Below, piece after piece: positions 1-6,563 of a DNA stretch of 18,785 nucleotides (within the stretch, counting starts at the first letter, position 1; each line of letters starts with the position of its first letter). The stretch is taken from the NCBI GenBank assembly GCA_050732635.1, contig JBOHRE010000064.1, positions 1 to 18,785 on the forward strand. The letters run 5' to 3'. Under the pieces are notes generated by a model. That model saw only the letters and a program-made list of their open reading frames with translations. It did not search any database and was not told the origin of the DNA. Origin of the DNA: JBOHRE01 sp050732635. GTDB lineage: Bacteria > Gemmatimonadota > Gemmatimonadetes > Longimicrobiales > RSA9. A program made the position numbers and the translations under genes.

Positions 1-668
1 GGTCGGGCGGAATCGGCCTGGCGAGCGCGCGAGCGCTGGCGGCCGCCGGCGCGAATCTGGTGTTGATCGCGCGCGGCGAGGAACGGCTGCGCGCGGCCGC
101 CGAGTCGGTCGGTGCCCGCGCCGTGACCGCCGATGTGACAACCGAAGAGGGCGTCGAGCGGGTCGCGGCGGCCGTACGCGAGGCCGGTGCAGCCGCACCG
201 GACCTGCTGGTCAACGCGGCCGGCTCCTTCGCGCTCGCGCCACTGGCCGAGACCGACATCGCAGTGTTCGATGCCCAGCTCCGCGCGAACCTGCGCGGGC
301 CGTTTCTCCTGATGCGTCGATTCCTGGCCGGCATGCTGGCGAGAGGATCCGGTCACATCATCAGCATCGGCTCCGTGGCAGGGCGGCGCGCGTTCCCGGC
401 AAATGGGGCGTATGCCGCATCAAAGTTCGGGCTGCGCGGCCTGCATGCGGTGCTGGCCGAGGAGCTGCGCGGCACCGGTGTGCGCGCGACACTGGTCGAG
501 CCTGCGGCGACCGATACACCGCTCTGGGAGCCGATTGACACGACTGCACCGGGCCTGCCGTCGCGCGCGGAGATGCTCGCAGCGACCGCGGTCGCCGACG
601 CGGTGCTGTACGTCGCGACGCGGCCGGCGGGCGTCGCCATCCCAAACCTGCTGGTCGAGCGCGGCTGA
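1..668 (+). CDS. SDR family NAD(P)-dependent oxidoreductase (5' partial)
   Basis: This is the C-terminal bulk of a classical short-chain dehydrogenase; the reading frame is open at the left edge (first full codon at base 3), so the start lies outside the window. The visible sequence begins inside the Rossmann glycine motif (SGGIG), followed by LVLIAR, where the cofactor-selecting beta2 end lies; the Arg there would favour NADP(H). NAAG is at about 213-224, the catalytic Ser in SIGSVAG at 372-374, and the catalytic pair YAASK at 411-425. This Ser-Tyr-Lys set is intact, so the enzyme should be active, but the substrate cannot be read from sequence. The stop is one base from the ATG of the PTPS-like gene, implying co-transcription; bacterial SDRs next to PTPS genes can be pteridine or sepiapterin reductases, which is only a suggestion here. 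Confidence 0.9.
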   Translation, partial: SGGIGLASARALAAAGANLVLIARGEERLRAAAESVGARAVTADVTTEEGVERVAAAVREAGAAAPDLLVNAAGSFALAPLAETDIAVFDAQLRANLRGPFLLMRRFLAGMLARGSGHIISIGSVAGRRAFPANGAYAASKFGLRGLHAVLAEELRGTGVRATLVEPAATDTPLWEPIDTTAPGLPSRAEMLAATAVADAVLYVATRPAGVAIPNLLVERG

Positions 669-669
669 G

Positions 670-1044
670 ATGTACCTCATCAATGTGCGGGCGCACTACG
701 ACAGCGCGCACGGCCTGCGCAGCTATCGCGGCAAGCCGGAGCCCATCCACGGCCATCATTGGCGTGTGGAGGTCGGCCTGGCCACGCGCGAGCTGGGCGA
801 GGGCGGCATTGCCTTCGATTTCGTCGAGGTCGAGCAATACCTCCAGGGCCTGGTTCGGCAGATCGACCACCGAAATCTGAACGAGACCGAGCCCTTCGAT
901 CGACTCGAGCCGTCGGCGGAGAATCAGGCGCGCTGGTTCTACGACGAGCTGAAGCGGCGGCTGCCGCAGGCTCTGGGGACGTCGCTCGTCTACGTGCGGG
1001 TCTGGGAGACACCAGATCAATGGGCGGAGTACCGCGACGATTGA
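670..1044 (+). CDS. 6-pyruvoyl-tetrahydropterin synthase / QueD family protein, catalytic Cys missing
   Basis: This 124-aa protein matches the length and fold pattern of QueD/PTPS enzymes, which act on dihydroneopterin triphosphate in queuosine or pterin synthesis. The three zinc-binding histidines are visible: His14 in the first strand, and His27 and His29 in HGHHW. The IDHRNLN motif with Asp66-His67 and the substrate-binding Glu in VRVWETP are also present. The family's catalytic Cys lies four residues before the HGH histidine; here that residue is Pro23, followed by Glu24. Known variants without the Cys (for example Plasmodium PTPS, with Glu) have altered chemistry, so QueD activity should not be assumed. 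The ATG start fits the family N-terminus (MYLINVRAHYDSAH) and follows the SDR stop by one base. No queC, queE or folE lies in the window. Confidence 0.85.
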   Translation: MYLINVRAHYDSAHGLRSYRGKPEPIHGHHWRVEVGLATRELGEGGIAFDFVEVEQYLQGLVRQIDHRNLNETEPFDRLEPSAENQARWFYDELKRRLPQALGTSLVYVRVWETPDQWAEYRDD

Positions 1045-1050
1045 CGCGGC

Positions 1051-1062
1051 GCGGCCGGCCGC
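1051..1062. other. Perfect 12-bp GC palindrome between convergent genes
   Basis: GCGGCCGGCCGC fills half of the 24-bp gap between the two stop codons of the convergent PTPS-like and usher genes. It could form a short stem or cruciform that helps end both transcripts, but there is no T-tract on either side, so a canonical intrinsic terminator is not supported. Confidence 0.3.
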
Positions 1063-1068
1063 TGTCGC

Positions 1069-3654
1069 TCAGCGCAGCACGAAGTCCAGGCCCTCGACGA
1101 AATCGCCGTACTCCGTGACGCTCACGCTGAAGCGTTGCGCCCTGGGCGTTGCGGCCAGCTCGAGCAAAGCGAGCTGGCCGCTGTCGATCACGGCCTCGTA
1201 GTCGCCCGGTGGCAGCCCCATGTAGTAGTAGCTCCCATCGGAGAACGTGGATGCTGTCTCGTCGCTGCCACCGCTGAGATTGCGAATCCTGATGCGCAGG
1301 CCGCCGACCGGACGCGCGGTGGGACCATCCTGGCGGGTTACGCGTCCCTCCACGACGCCGCCGACGTAGAAGGGCACATCGATCTGCTTGAAGCCGTTCG
1401 GGTCCACGATGAACGAGAACGAATCGAAGCGCGGGACCCATAACGGATTCGGGATCACGCCCTCATCGATCTCTGCGCTGTACTGGTTGTACGCCATCAG
1501 ATCGCTGGTGCGGAGCGTGCCATCGTCGGCGAGTCGGGCGGCGAGGGCTTGCCGGAAGCGCACGGCATCGCCGGTAATGAGCGGCTCATCGGCATCCCAG
1601 CGGCCGTTGCCGTCACGGTCGAGAAAGAGGCGAATCGCGGCGCCACCGCTGCCGAGCCACTCGCGCCCGGACGGCACGATCGTGCGCGTGCGTGGATCGT
1701 AGCCGATCGCGCCGCGGACCGAGCTGGTCATGAGCGTCTGGGCGCCGTGCCGCTGGGCGCCGACACTGCTGCGTACGCCCGGCCCGTCGTAGAAGTAGCG
1801 GACCTCGAAGCGCCACGCGTCGGCGAGGCCATCGCGTTCGACGGCCAGCGACAGCCGGCCGGACGTGGTCAGGTTGCGCGCGAGGTCGACGCGCGTCCGA
1901 CTCAGGCCGCCCTGCCGCAGGTCGTAGCTGAGGCGCGCCTGAAGCAAACCGCCACGCAGGCCTTCGAGCCACACGGGCGGATTCAGCACGTGGTACAGCA
2001 CACCGCCCGTGAGCTCCTCGCTCAGCGTGTACGTCTGCCCCCCGTCGATCAGCCCCGCATGCAGGTAGCCGACCGACGGCTTCAGCAACGGCAGATTCAG
2101 GATCGCGTCCGCGCTGCCGCTGTAGGCCGTCAACTCATTCCCGTACCGCTGCCCGTCGGCAGTCACCCGAAACGTGAACGAGCGAGTCCCGAGCTGGGTG
2201 GGTGCGAACAGCCGCAGTGCAGCATGATGTCGCAGGGCGGTCGGCTGGTACACGCTGCGCGTCGGGTAGAATGCGTAGCTGACGCCGTAGCTGCTCTGCA
2301 GGCCGGAAAGCTCGGCATCGGCTCGCCAGAAGTTGCCCGGCGCCAGCTCGGTGGCAGCGACCAGGTTCCGCCAACGCGTGGCGGCGCCGACGAACAGTGC
2401 GCGGTGCCCGGCGCCGATCGAATCGGTGTAATCGACGCCGCCGCGCAGGGTCAGCCGCTCGCGCAGGCCATAGGCGAGGTGTGCCTGAACCAGCGACCGG
2501 CCGGCGAGCGCCGTCCGACCCGCGCTCAGCCGATAGTCGAGCTGCGCCGGCGGCACGAAGAAGAACGGCACCTGCAGGCGGCGCTGCTCGCTGCGACGCT
2601 CGCCGCCGGGGCCGTAGTAGCGCAGTGTGATTAGCGAGGTCCCGTAGGTCAGCGGCAGTGAAAAGCGGAAGCTGCCATCGGCATCGACGCGGGTGAAGCC
2701 GAGCAGTTGCTCACCGATGTACAGCTCGACCTCCCAGCCGGGCTCAGCGGTGCCGAACAGGGTATGCGAGCCGAGCATGGCGCGCAGGCGGAGCGGCTCG
2801 TTCGACACATCGACGCCGTAATACTCGAGTGGCCGGAGACCGGAGGAGACCATGCGACCGATGCTCAACTGGTTCAGCAGCCGGTCCCGTTCCGTGAACA
2901 CGTAGCGCCAGCGCAGATCGGCATCGACGAGCTGCGTGCCCAACGCGTCCCGCGTTCCGAGCAGGCGGCCGTGCGCATCGCCGCCCAGCACTTCGGCGCC
3001 GCCACCCAGCTCCAGCGTCCATGCCGTCGCCGATTCCTGCGCGGCCGCCGACACGCCGTACTCCACCACACCGGGATAAAAGGCGTGCCGCTGGCGGTCG
3101 TAGCGCAGCGGCGCGTGCGGCTGAATCAGCGGCTCCGGCCGTGCCGACGTCCGCCGCCGCTCGAGCTCCGCCGCTTCGGCGATCGGCAACGGCTCGGTGG
3201 ATTCGACGCGCACGATCAGATTCCTGAGATCGACGACAAACCGCAAACCGAATGACGATGCGAGCAGCGACGGCAGCACGAAGATGTCGAGGTCGCCCGT
3301 GATGATGGCATCCGTATCGAAACGGACGACGCGCTCGCCGACCGTTGCACGGCCGGCCACGGCGTCGATGCGGTACGCAAGGCGCGGCTCACGCCCCCAC
3401 TCGCCGGTGATGCGTTGCACCCGCGGATCGAGGTCGTAGTTGATGCCGAGGGCCCCGAACAGAGCGCCGACCGGCAGGTAGATCGAATCCTGGTGGAAAC
3501 GAGCCGTGACGACCGTGTTGACCAGATCGGCATAGCGGAGCGAGAGGTAGGCCTCGTCCGTGTCCTCGATGGCCACGCGTTCCTGCGCGCGGAGCCCCGC
3601 CGCGCTGAGCAGAGAGAGCGCGAGGCCGACGGCGGCGAGCCCTCTGCAGTCCAT
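1069..3654 (-). CDS. Outer-membrane usher-like protein (chaperone-usher family)
   Basis: This 861-aa protein begins with a clear signal peptide (residues 1-23, ending LRA|QE). A globular region to about 170 precedes a long alternating-strand barrel region. An insert of the usher plug/middle-domain type reads VELYIGEQLLGFTRVDADG, followed by a beta-rich segment ending in VPFFFVPPAQLDYRLSAGR, the usual lead into usher barrel strands. Residues 679-690 (DRDGNGRWDADE) form an EF-hand-like loop. The last 100 residues resemble a carboxypeptidase-regulatory-like beta-sandwich (FSDGSYYYMGLPPGDYEAVID). Ushers are outer-membrane pores that export and assemble pilin subunits delivered by a periplasmic chaperone. 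The gene starts 14 bases after the chaperone stop, so the two form one unit. The start is ATG with only a weak upstream purine tract. No pilin gene is nearby. The family call rests on pattern recognition plus the neighbour. Confidence 0.7.
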   Translation of the reverse strand: MDCRGLAAVGLALSLLSAAGLRAQERVAIEDTDEAYLSLRYADLVNTVVTARFHQDSIYLPVGALFGALGINYDLDPRVQRITGEWGREPRLAYRIDAVAGRATVGERVVRFDTDAIITGDLDIFVLPSLLASSFGLRFVVDLRNLIVRVESTEPLPIAEAAELERRRTSARPEPLIQPHAPLRYDRQRHAFYPGVVEYGVSAAAQESATAWTLELGGGAEVLGGDAHGRLLGTRDALGTQLVDADLRWRYVFTERDRLLNQLSIGRMVSSGLRPLEYYGVDVSNEPLRLRAMLGSHTLFGTAEPGWEVELYIGEQLLGFTRVDADGSFRFSLPLTYGTSLITLRYYGPGGERRSEQRRLQVPFFFVPPAQLDYRLSAGRTALAGRSLVQAHLAYGLRERLTLRGGVDYTDSIGAGHRALFVGAATRWRNLVAATELAPGNFWRADAELSGLQSSYGVSYAFYPTRSVYQPTALRHHAALRLFAPTQLGTRSFTFRVTADGQRYGNELTAYSGSADAILNLPLLKPSVGYLHAGLIDGGQTYTLSEELTGGVLYHVLNPPVWLEGLRGGLLQARLSYDLRQGGLSRTRVDLARNLTTSGRLSLAVERDGLADAWRFEVRYFYDGPGVRSSVGAQRHGAQTLMTSSVRGAIGYDPRTRTIVPSGREWLGSGGAAIRLFLDRDGNGRWDADEPLITGDAVRFRQALAARLADDGTLRTSDLMAYNQYSAEIDEGVIPNPLWVPRFDSFSFIVDPNGFKQIDVPFYVGGVVEGRVTRQDGPTARPVGGLRIRIRNLSGGSDETASTFSDGSYYYMGLPPGDYEAVIDSGQLALLELAATPRAQRFSVSVTEYGDFVEGLDFVLR
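1585..1620 (-). other. EF-hand-like calcium-binding loop in the usher-like protein
   Basis: The encoded loop DRDGNGRWDADE has Asp at positions 1, 3 and 9, Asn at 5, Gly at 6 and Glu at 12, the canonical EF-hand spacing. In secreted repeat proteins similar loops stabilise beta-sandwich domains, so calcium may stabilise the C-terminal plug or periplasmic domain. Confidence 0.45.
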
Positions 3655-3668
3655 CGAGAGGGGCCCGC

Positions 3669-4370
3669 TTAGGGCGTCACCCGGAAGCCGACGCGGCGAG
3701 TGACCGGTGGGAAATCGATCCGCTCAGCCGGCGGAATATCGGCCCGTTCCGGGCTGAGCGTGACTTCCGCGGAGTACTCGCCAGCAGGCAATGCGCTGCG
3801 GTCCAGTGCGAACGTGTAGATGCCGTCAAAGTAAACCGCGATGCCCTGGCGGCCTTCGCCGACCGTGCGGCCGCCCGCGTCGACAACGCGCAGCGACAGC
3901 ATGGCGAACAGCGGCGCGCTGCCCTCACGCCGAACCGGCACCAGGAACGCGGCCTGCGCCGAATCGATGCGCACCGTGGGCTCGCCAATTCCCGCTACGG
4001 CCGCGATCTCGCCCTGTCGGAACAGTACGGTCGTGATCTGCTCGAGGCGGAACACGATCTGGGCGGCCACGCCCTCCGCGAGCGAGTCGACGCGCGGCGC
4101 TCGAGGCGCCGACGTCGTCACCAAGCGGGTCCAGTAGACGCCGTCGGCCAGCTCGCGCTGCGGACGTACCGTGAGGCGCACCGTCTGCTGCTCGCCGGGT
4201 CCGAGCACGAACTGCCGCGGAAACGCGCGCAGCCAGGACGTCATGTCGTGTCGAGCGGCGCCCGGCAGCGTGTCGCCGTAGACCATGAAGCCATTGCCCA
4301 GCGAGTCCGTTAGCGGATAGCCGAAGCGGAAGTCGAGCGAGACCTCCTGCGCCCAGAGCACCCGGCGCAC
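3669..4370 (-). CDS. PapD-like periplasmic pilus chaperone, N-terminally truncated
   Basis: The 233-aa product has the two-domain PapD-like layout. Domain 1 ends with PRQFVLGPGEQQTVRLTVRP, typical of strands F and G of pilus chaperones, then a hinge near QIVFRLEQITTVLFRQGE, and a second beta-sandwich with GEGRQGIAVYFDG and PAGEYSAEVTL. Chaperones bind unfolded pilins in the periplasm and pass them to the usher. The oddity is the N-terminus: homology begins at once with AQEVSLDFRFGYP, whereas a complete protein would have about 40 to 50 residues before it (signal peptide, first strand and conserved Arg region). The frame stays open upstream to beyond 4540, but the translation there is low-complexity Ala/Arg with no signal peptide, and the other two frames also lack it. 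The GTG at 4370 is a nominal start. The gene may be a pseudogene or a relic; the rest of the frame is intact. Confidence 0.65.
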   Translation of the reverse strand: MRRVLWAQEVSLDFRFGYPLTDSLGNGFMVYGDTLPGAARHDMTSWLRAFPRQFVLGPGEQQTVRLTVRPQRELADGVYWTRLVTTSAPRAPRVDSLAEGVAAQIVFRLEQITTVLFRQGEIAAVAGIGEPTVRIDSAQAAFLVPVRREGSAPLFAMLSLRVVDAGGRTVGEGRQGIAVYFDGIYTFALDRSALPAGEYSAEVTLSPERADIPPAERIDFPPVTRRVGFRVTP

Positions 4371-4379
4371 CCCGGTTTC

Positions 4380-4415
4380 GGCTCGCGTTTCGCGAGCCGC
4401 TGGCGATTTGCCAGC
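4380..4415. repeat. Two back-to-back perfect hairpins
   Basis: The first hairpin has arms GGCTCGCG and CGCGAGCC (4380-4387, 4391-4398) around a TTT loop. It is followed directly by arms GCTGGC and GCCAGC (4399-4404, 4410-4415) around GATTT. They lie about 10 bases upstream of the nominal chaperone start. They resemble REP-type paired stems but I cannot show further copies in the window. Confidence 0.65.
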
Positions 4416-4539
4416 CGCCGCTGCCGCCGTTTGCGATACCGCCGACCGCCGCGCGCGTGCGCGGCAGCCCCGGGCCCCGGCCGGCCTGCAGGCAACGCGC
4501 GGCAGGCGCGAATCGACCCGACCACCGAGTGGGAGGCAG

Positions 4540-4568
4540 TTTACAGCGGCGGGCCCGGTTGCTTATCT
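4540..4568 (+). promoter_or_regulatory. Sigma70-like promoter for the NlpC/P60 gene
   Basis: A -35 box TTTACA (4540-4545) and a -10 box TTATCT (4563-4568) are separated by exactly 17 bases, in a short AT-rich patch of an otherwise very GC-rich region. Transcription would begin near 4575, giving a leader of about 110 bases before the ATG at 4687. Confidence 0.55.
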
Positions 4569-4675
4569 TCGCGGAGGTGACCGAAGTGCCGCGGCGACCC
4601 CTCCCCCGATCGCCGCGGGCCGCTCGCGCCCGACCGGGCGCCTCCCCCGCGCGGCAGGCCTCTCTCGATTCGAGC

Positions 4676-4680
4676 AGGAG
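4676..4680 (+). promoter_or_regulatory. Shine-Dalgarno site AGGAG fixing the NlpC/P60 start
   Basis: AGGAG lies six bases before the ATG at 4687. The reading frame is open much further upstream, so this site and the signal peptide decide the start. Confidence 0.75.
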
Positions 4681-4686
4681 CGAGCC

Positions 4687-5820
4687 ATGCCCAGAACGCC
4701 GCTGCCGGCCCTGATCCCGGCTCTCGTATGCGCCCTGCTGGTCCCGGAAGCCGTGCAGGCGCAGCGCCCGTACGCGTTCAGCCCGTACGTCGCGCGCGAT
4801 GGCGCCCTGCCTGAAGCGCCGCTGATCGCGGGCGTCGCTGGGACGCATTTCACGGGGATGTTCGGCGCGCGGGTGGGTGGCGGCGTGGAGCTGGGACGGG
4901 TCACGGGTAACGCCGATGCGGCGGCCGATCCCCGCTCCGGCAGCGCCTGGGCGGTGGACGCGGACCTGCTCATCGCGCCACTGCGGCTGAGCCTGCTGCG
5001 CGGATCGCTGGGCACACTCGAGCCGTACGCGTTCGTCGGTCTGGGCATCCATGGCGCGCACACGGATCTCGGCGCCGAGGTCGTGCCGGTGTGGAGCTAC
5101 GGCGTCGCGGCGAGCAAACGGCTGGCCTCGTGGCTCACACTGGACGCCGAAGCACGCTACCGGATGCCGCACGAGTCGGATCCGCTGGCGCTGCCGGCGG
5201 GCTTCCAAGGCGGCTGGGAGCAGCGCATCGGCCTGTCGGTGCAGGTCGGCTCGGCGCGCCGGCCACAGCCGGTGCTCGCCCGGCGCACCAGCACCCGTCT
5301 GCCGCCTCGCTTCGAGCGTCGCGACGAGCCGTTGGCCACGCCGCTCGTGGCCCGCACGCTGATCGACGCAGAAGCCTACCTGGGCACGCCGTACGTCTGG
5401 GGCGGCAGCTCGCCGGCCACCGGCTTCGACTGCTCCGGCTTCGTGCAGTTCGTCTACGAGCGCAACGGCGTCGCCCTGCCGCGTACATCCCGCCAGATGG
5501 CCTATGCCGGCGAGCCCGTCGGTCCCGATGTCTACGCGCTCGTGCCCGGCGACCTGCTGCTGTTCGCGGGCAACGGCGCGACCATCGATCACGTCGCGAT
5601 CTACGCCGGCGAAGGCCGCATCATCCACTCCTCACGCAGCGGCGGCGGCGTGCGCTACGACGACCTCTACAGCCAGCGCGGCCGCTGGTTCGCCGAGCAT
5701 CTGGTCGCAGCACGCCGCGTGGCCGCCGGCGGCGCGAAGCTGGCCGGCGATGGCACCCTGCTCGGCATCCCCGCCTTCGACCGCTACGACACCGGCGACG
5801 AGGCGCCCATCAGGAACTGA
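4687..5820 (+). CDS. Secreted beta-barrel/NlpC-P60 fusion, predicted peptidoglycan endopeptidase
   Basis: This 377-aa protein has a signal peptide (1-25, ending AVQA|Q). Residues about 28-190 are a Gly/aromatic-rich alternating-strand region (for example GMFGARVGGGVELGR and LEPYAFVGLGIHGAHT) that looks like a small outer-membrane beta-barrel. A linker rich in Arg and Pro (195-222) leads to an NlpC/P60 domain (about 225-345). The catalytic Cys249 is in GFDCSGFVQFVY, His302 in IDHVAIYAG, and the third polar residue is His314 in RIIHSSRSGGG. NlpC/P60 enzymes cut peptide bonds in the peptidoglycan stem, so this one may act at the outer-membrane/wall interface. The ATG at 4687 is chosen because AGGAG lies six bases upstream and the signal peptide follows directly. 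The gene is probably the first in a unit with tdk. Confidence 0.85.
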   Translation: MPRTPLPALIPALVCALLVPEAVQAQRPYAFSPYVARDGALPEAPLIAGVAGTHFTGMFGARVGGGVELGRVTGNADAAADPRSGSAWAVDADLLIAPLRLSLLRGSLGTLEPYAFVGLGIHGAHTDLGAEVVPVWSYGVAASKRLASWLTLDAEARYRMPHESDPLALPAGFQGGWEQRIGLSVQVGSARRPQPVLARRTSTRLPPRFERRDEPLATPLVARTLIDAEAYLGTPYVWGGSSPATGFDCSGFVQFVYERNGVALPRTSRQMAYAGEPVGPDVYALVPGDLLLFAGNGATIDHVAIYAGEGRIIHSSRSGGGVRYDDLYSQRGRWFAEHLVAARRVAAGGAKLAGDGTLLGIPAFDRYDTGDEAPIRN

Positions 5821-5822
5821 GC

Positions 5823-5933
5823 TGGTTGGTGGTTCCTGGTTGGTGGTTGATCGTCGATCGGAGCCGGTCCTAGCGCCGGCGTCTTTCGGCGCCCACAATC
5901 CACGACCAGCCACCAACTACCAACCACCAACCA
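5823..5933. repeat. Imperfect inverted repeat, 36-bp arms, G/T-rich left arm
   Basis: The arms are 5823-5858 and 5898-5933; they match at 30 of 36 positions without gaps. The left arm is G/T-rich on the + strand and contains a 13-bp direct repeat, CTGGTTGGTGGTT, at 5822-5834 and 5836-5848. The 39-base centre has its own short stem (GCGCCG...CGGCGC, about 5873-5892). The element fills nearly all of the space between the NlpC/P60 stop and the thymidine kinase GTG. It could be a terminator, a dispersed palindromic element or an RNA structure controlling tdk. Confidence 0.75.
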
Positions 5934-5943
5934 TGAACCAGAC

Positions 5944-6552
5944 GTGATCGAGCAGCCCGCGCACGGCTGGGTCGAGGTCATCACGGGTGTGATGTTCTCG
6001 GGCAAGTCGGAGGAACTGATCCGCCGCATCCGCCGCGCGATCCTGGCGCGCCGAGCCGTGCAGGTCTTCAAGAGCCACCTGGACGGGCGTTATGGCGGCG
6101 TGCAGAGCGTGAGCTCTCACGACGGCCGCATCTTCGACTCCGAGCCGATCGGCTCGTCGACCGAGCTGATGGAGCGCGTACGTGCCGACACGCAGGTGGT
6201 CGGCATCGACGAGGTCCAGTTCCTCGATGCTGGCATCGTCGGCGTCGCCAACACACTCGCCGATCGGGGGCTGCGTGTGATCCTGACCGGCACCGACATG
6301 GACTTCCGCGGCGCGCCGTTCGGTCCGATTCCGGCGCTGCTCGCGATCGCCGAGAAGGTCGACAAGCTGCACGCGATCTGCGTGCGCTGCGGACAGCCGG
6401 CCACGCGCAACCAGCGACTGATCGACGGCTCGCCCGCGCCGGCCGAAGGCCCCACCATCCAGGTCGGCGGACTGGAGAGCTACGAGGCGCGCTGCCGTGC
6501 CTGCCACGAGGTGCCCTCGTTGCTGCGGGCGCAGATCTCGCTCGTCGACTAG
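5944..6552 (+). CDS. tdk: Thymidine kinase, type II
   Basis: The 202-aa product is a full-length bacterial type II thymidine kinase, which phosphorylates thymidine to dTMP with ATP in the salvage pathway in the cytoplasm. The P-loop GVMFSGKS is at residues 15-22; most relatives have Pro where this one has Val16. Also visible are the Walker B-like DEVQF, the TGTDMDFRGAPFGP segment, and two zinc pairs, CVRC and CRAC, in the C-terminal half. The zinc site and lasso region mark the type II family. The start is GTG at 5944. An upstream ATG at 5933 is in another frame and stops after four codons (MNQT), so it cannot be the start. No Shine-Dalgarno is visible; the start lies 11 bases from an inverted-repeat arm. 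It is followed 11 bases later by the RMD1-like gene. Confidence 0.93.
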   Translation: MIEQPAHGWVEVITGVMFSGKSEELIRRIRRAILARRAVQVFKSHLDGRYGGVQSVSSHDGRIFDSEPIGSSTELMERVRADTQVVGIDEVQFLDAGIVGVANTLADRGLRVILTGTDMDFRGAPFGPIPALLAIAEKVDKLHAICVRCGQPATRNQRLIDGSPAPAEGPTIQVGGLESYEARCRACHEVPSLLRAQISLVD

Positions 6553-6563
6553 CGCTCCCCTCC

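Larger units (their letters stand above)
4371..4686. other. Intergenic region between chaperone relic and NlpC/P60 gene
   Basis: These 316 bases hold no gene I can support in any frame. The left part (4380-4415) has two adjacent perfect hairpins. The middle (about 4421-4467) is CG-rich, with CTGCCGC and GCGGCAG as distant inverted arms. The right part has the promoter at 4540-4568 and the roughly 110-base leader of the NlpC/P60 gene. Confidence 0.6.

Noticed and set aside
3925..5628. Long minus-strand open frame opposite the NlpC/P60 gene
   Set aside because: It is a GC-driven shadow rich in Arg, Ala and Gly, with no domain; the + strand gene has signal peptide, catalytic motifs and a Shine-Dalgarno.
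5933..5947. ATG at 5933 as start of tdk
   Set aside because: It is out of frame and stops after four codons; the kinase frame begins at the GTG at 5944.
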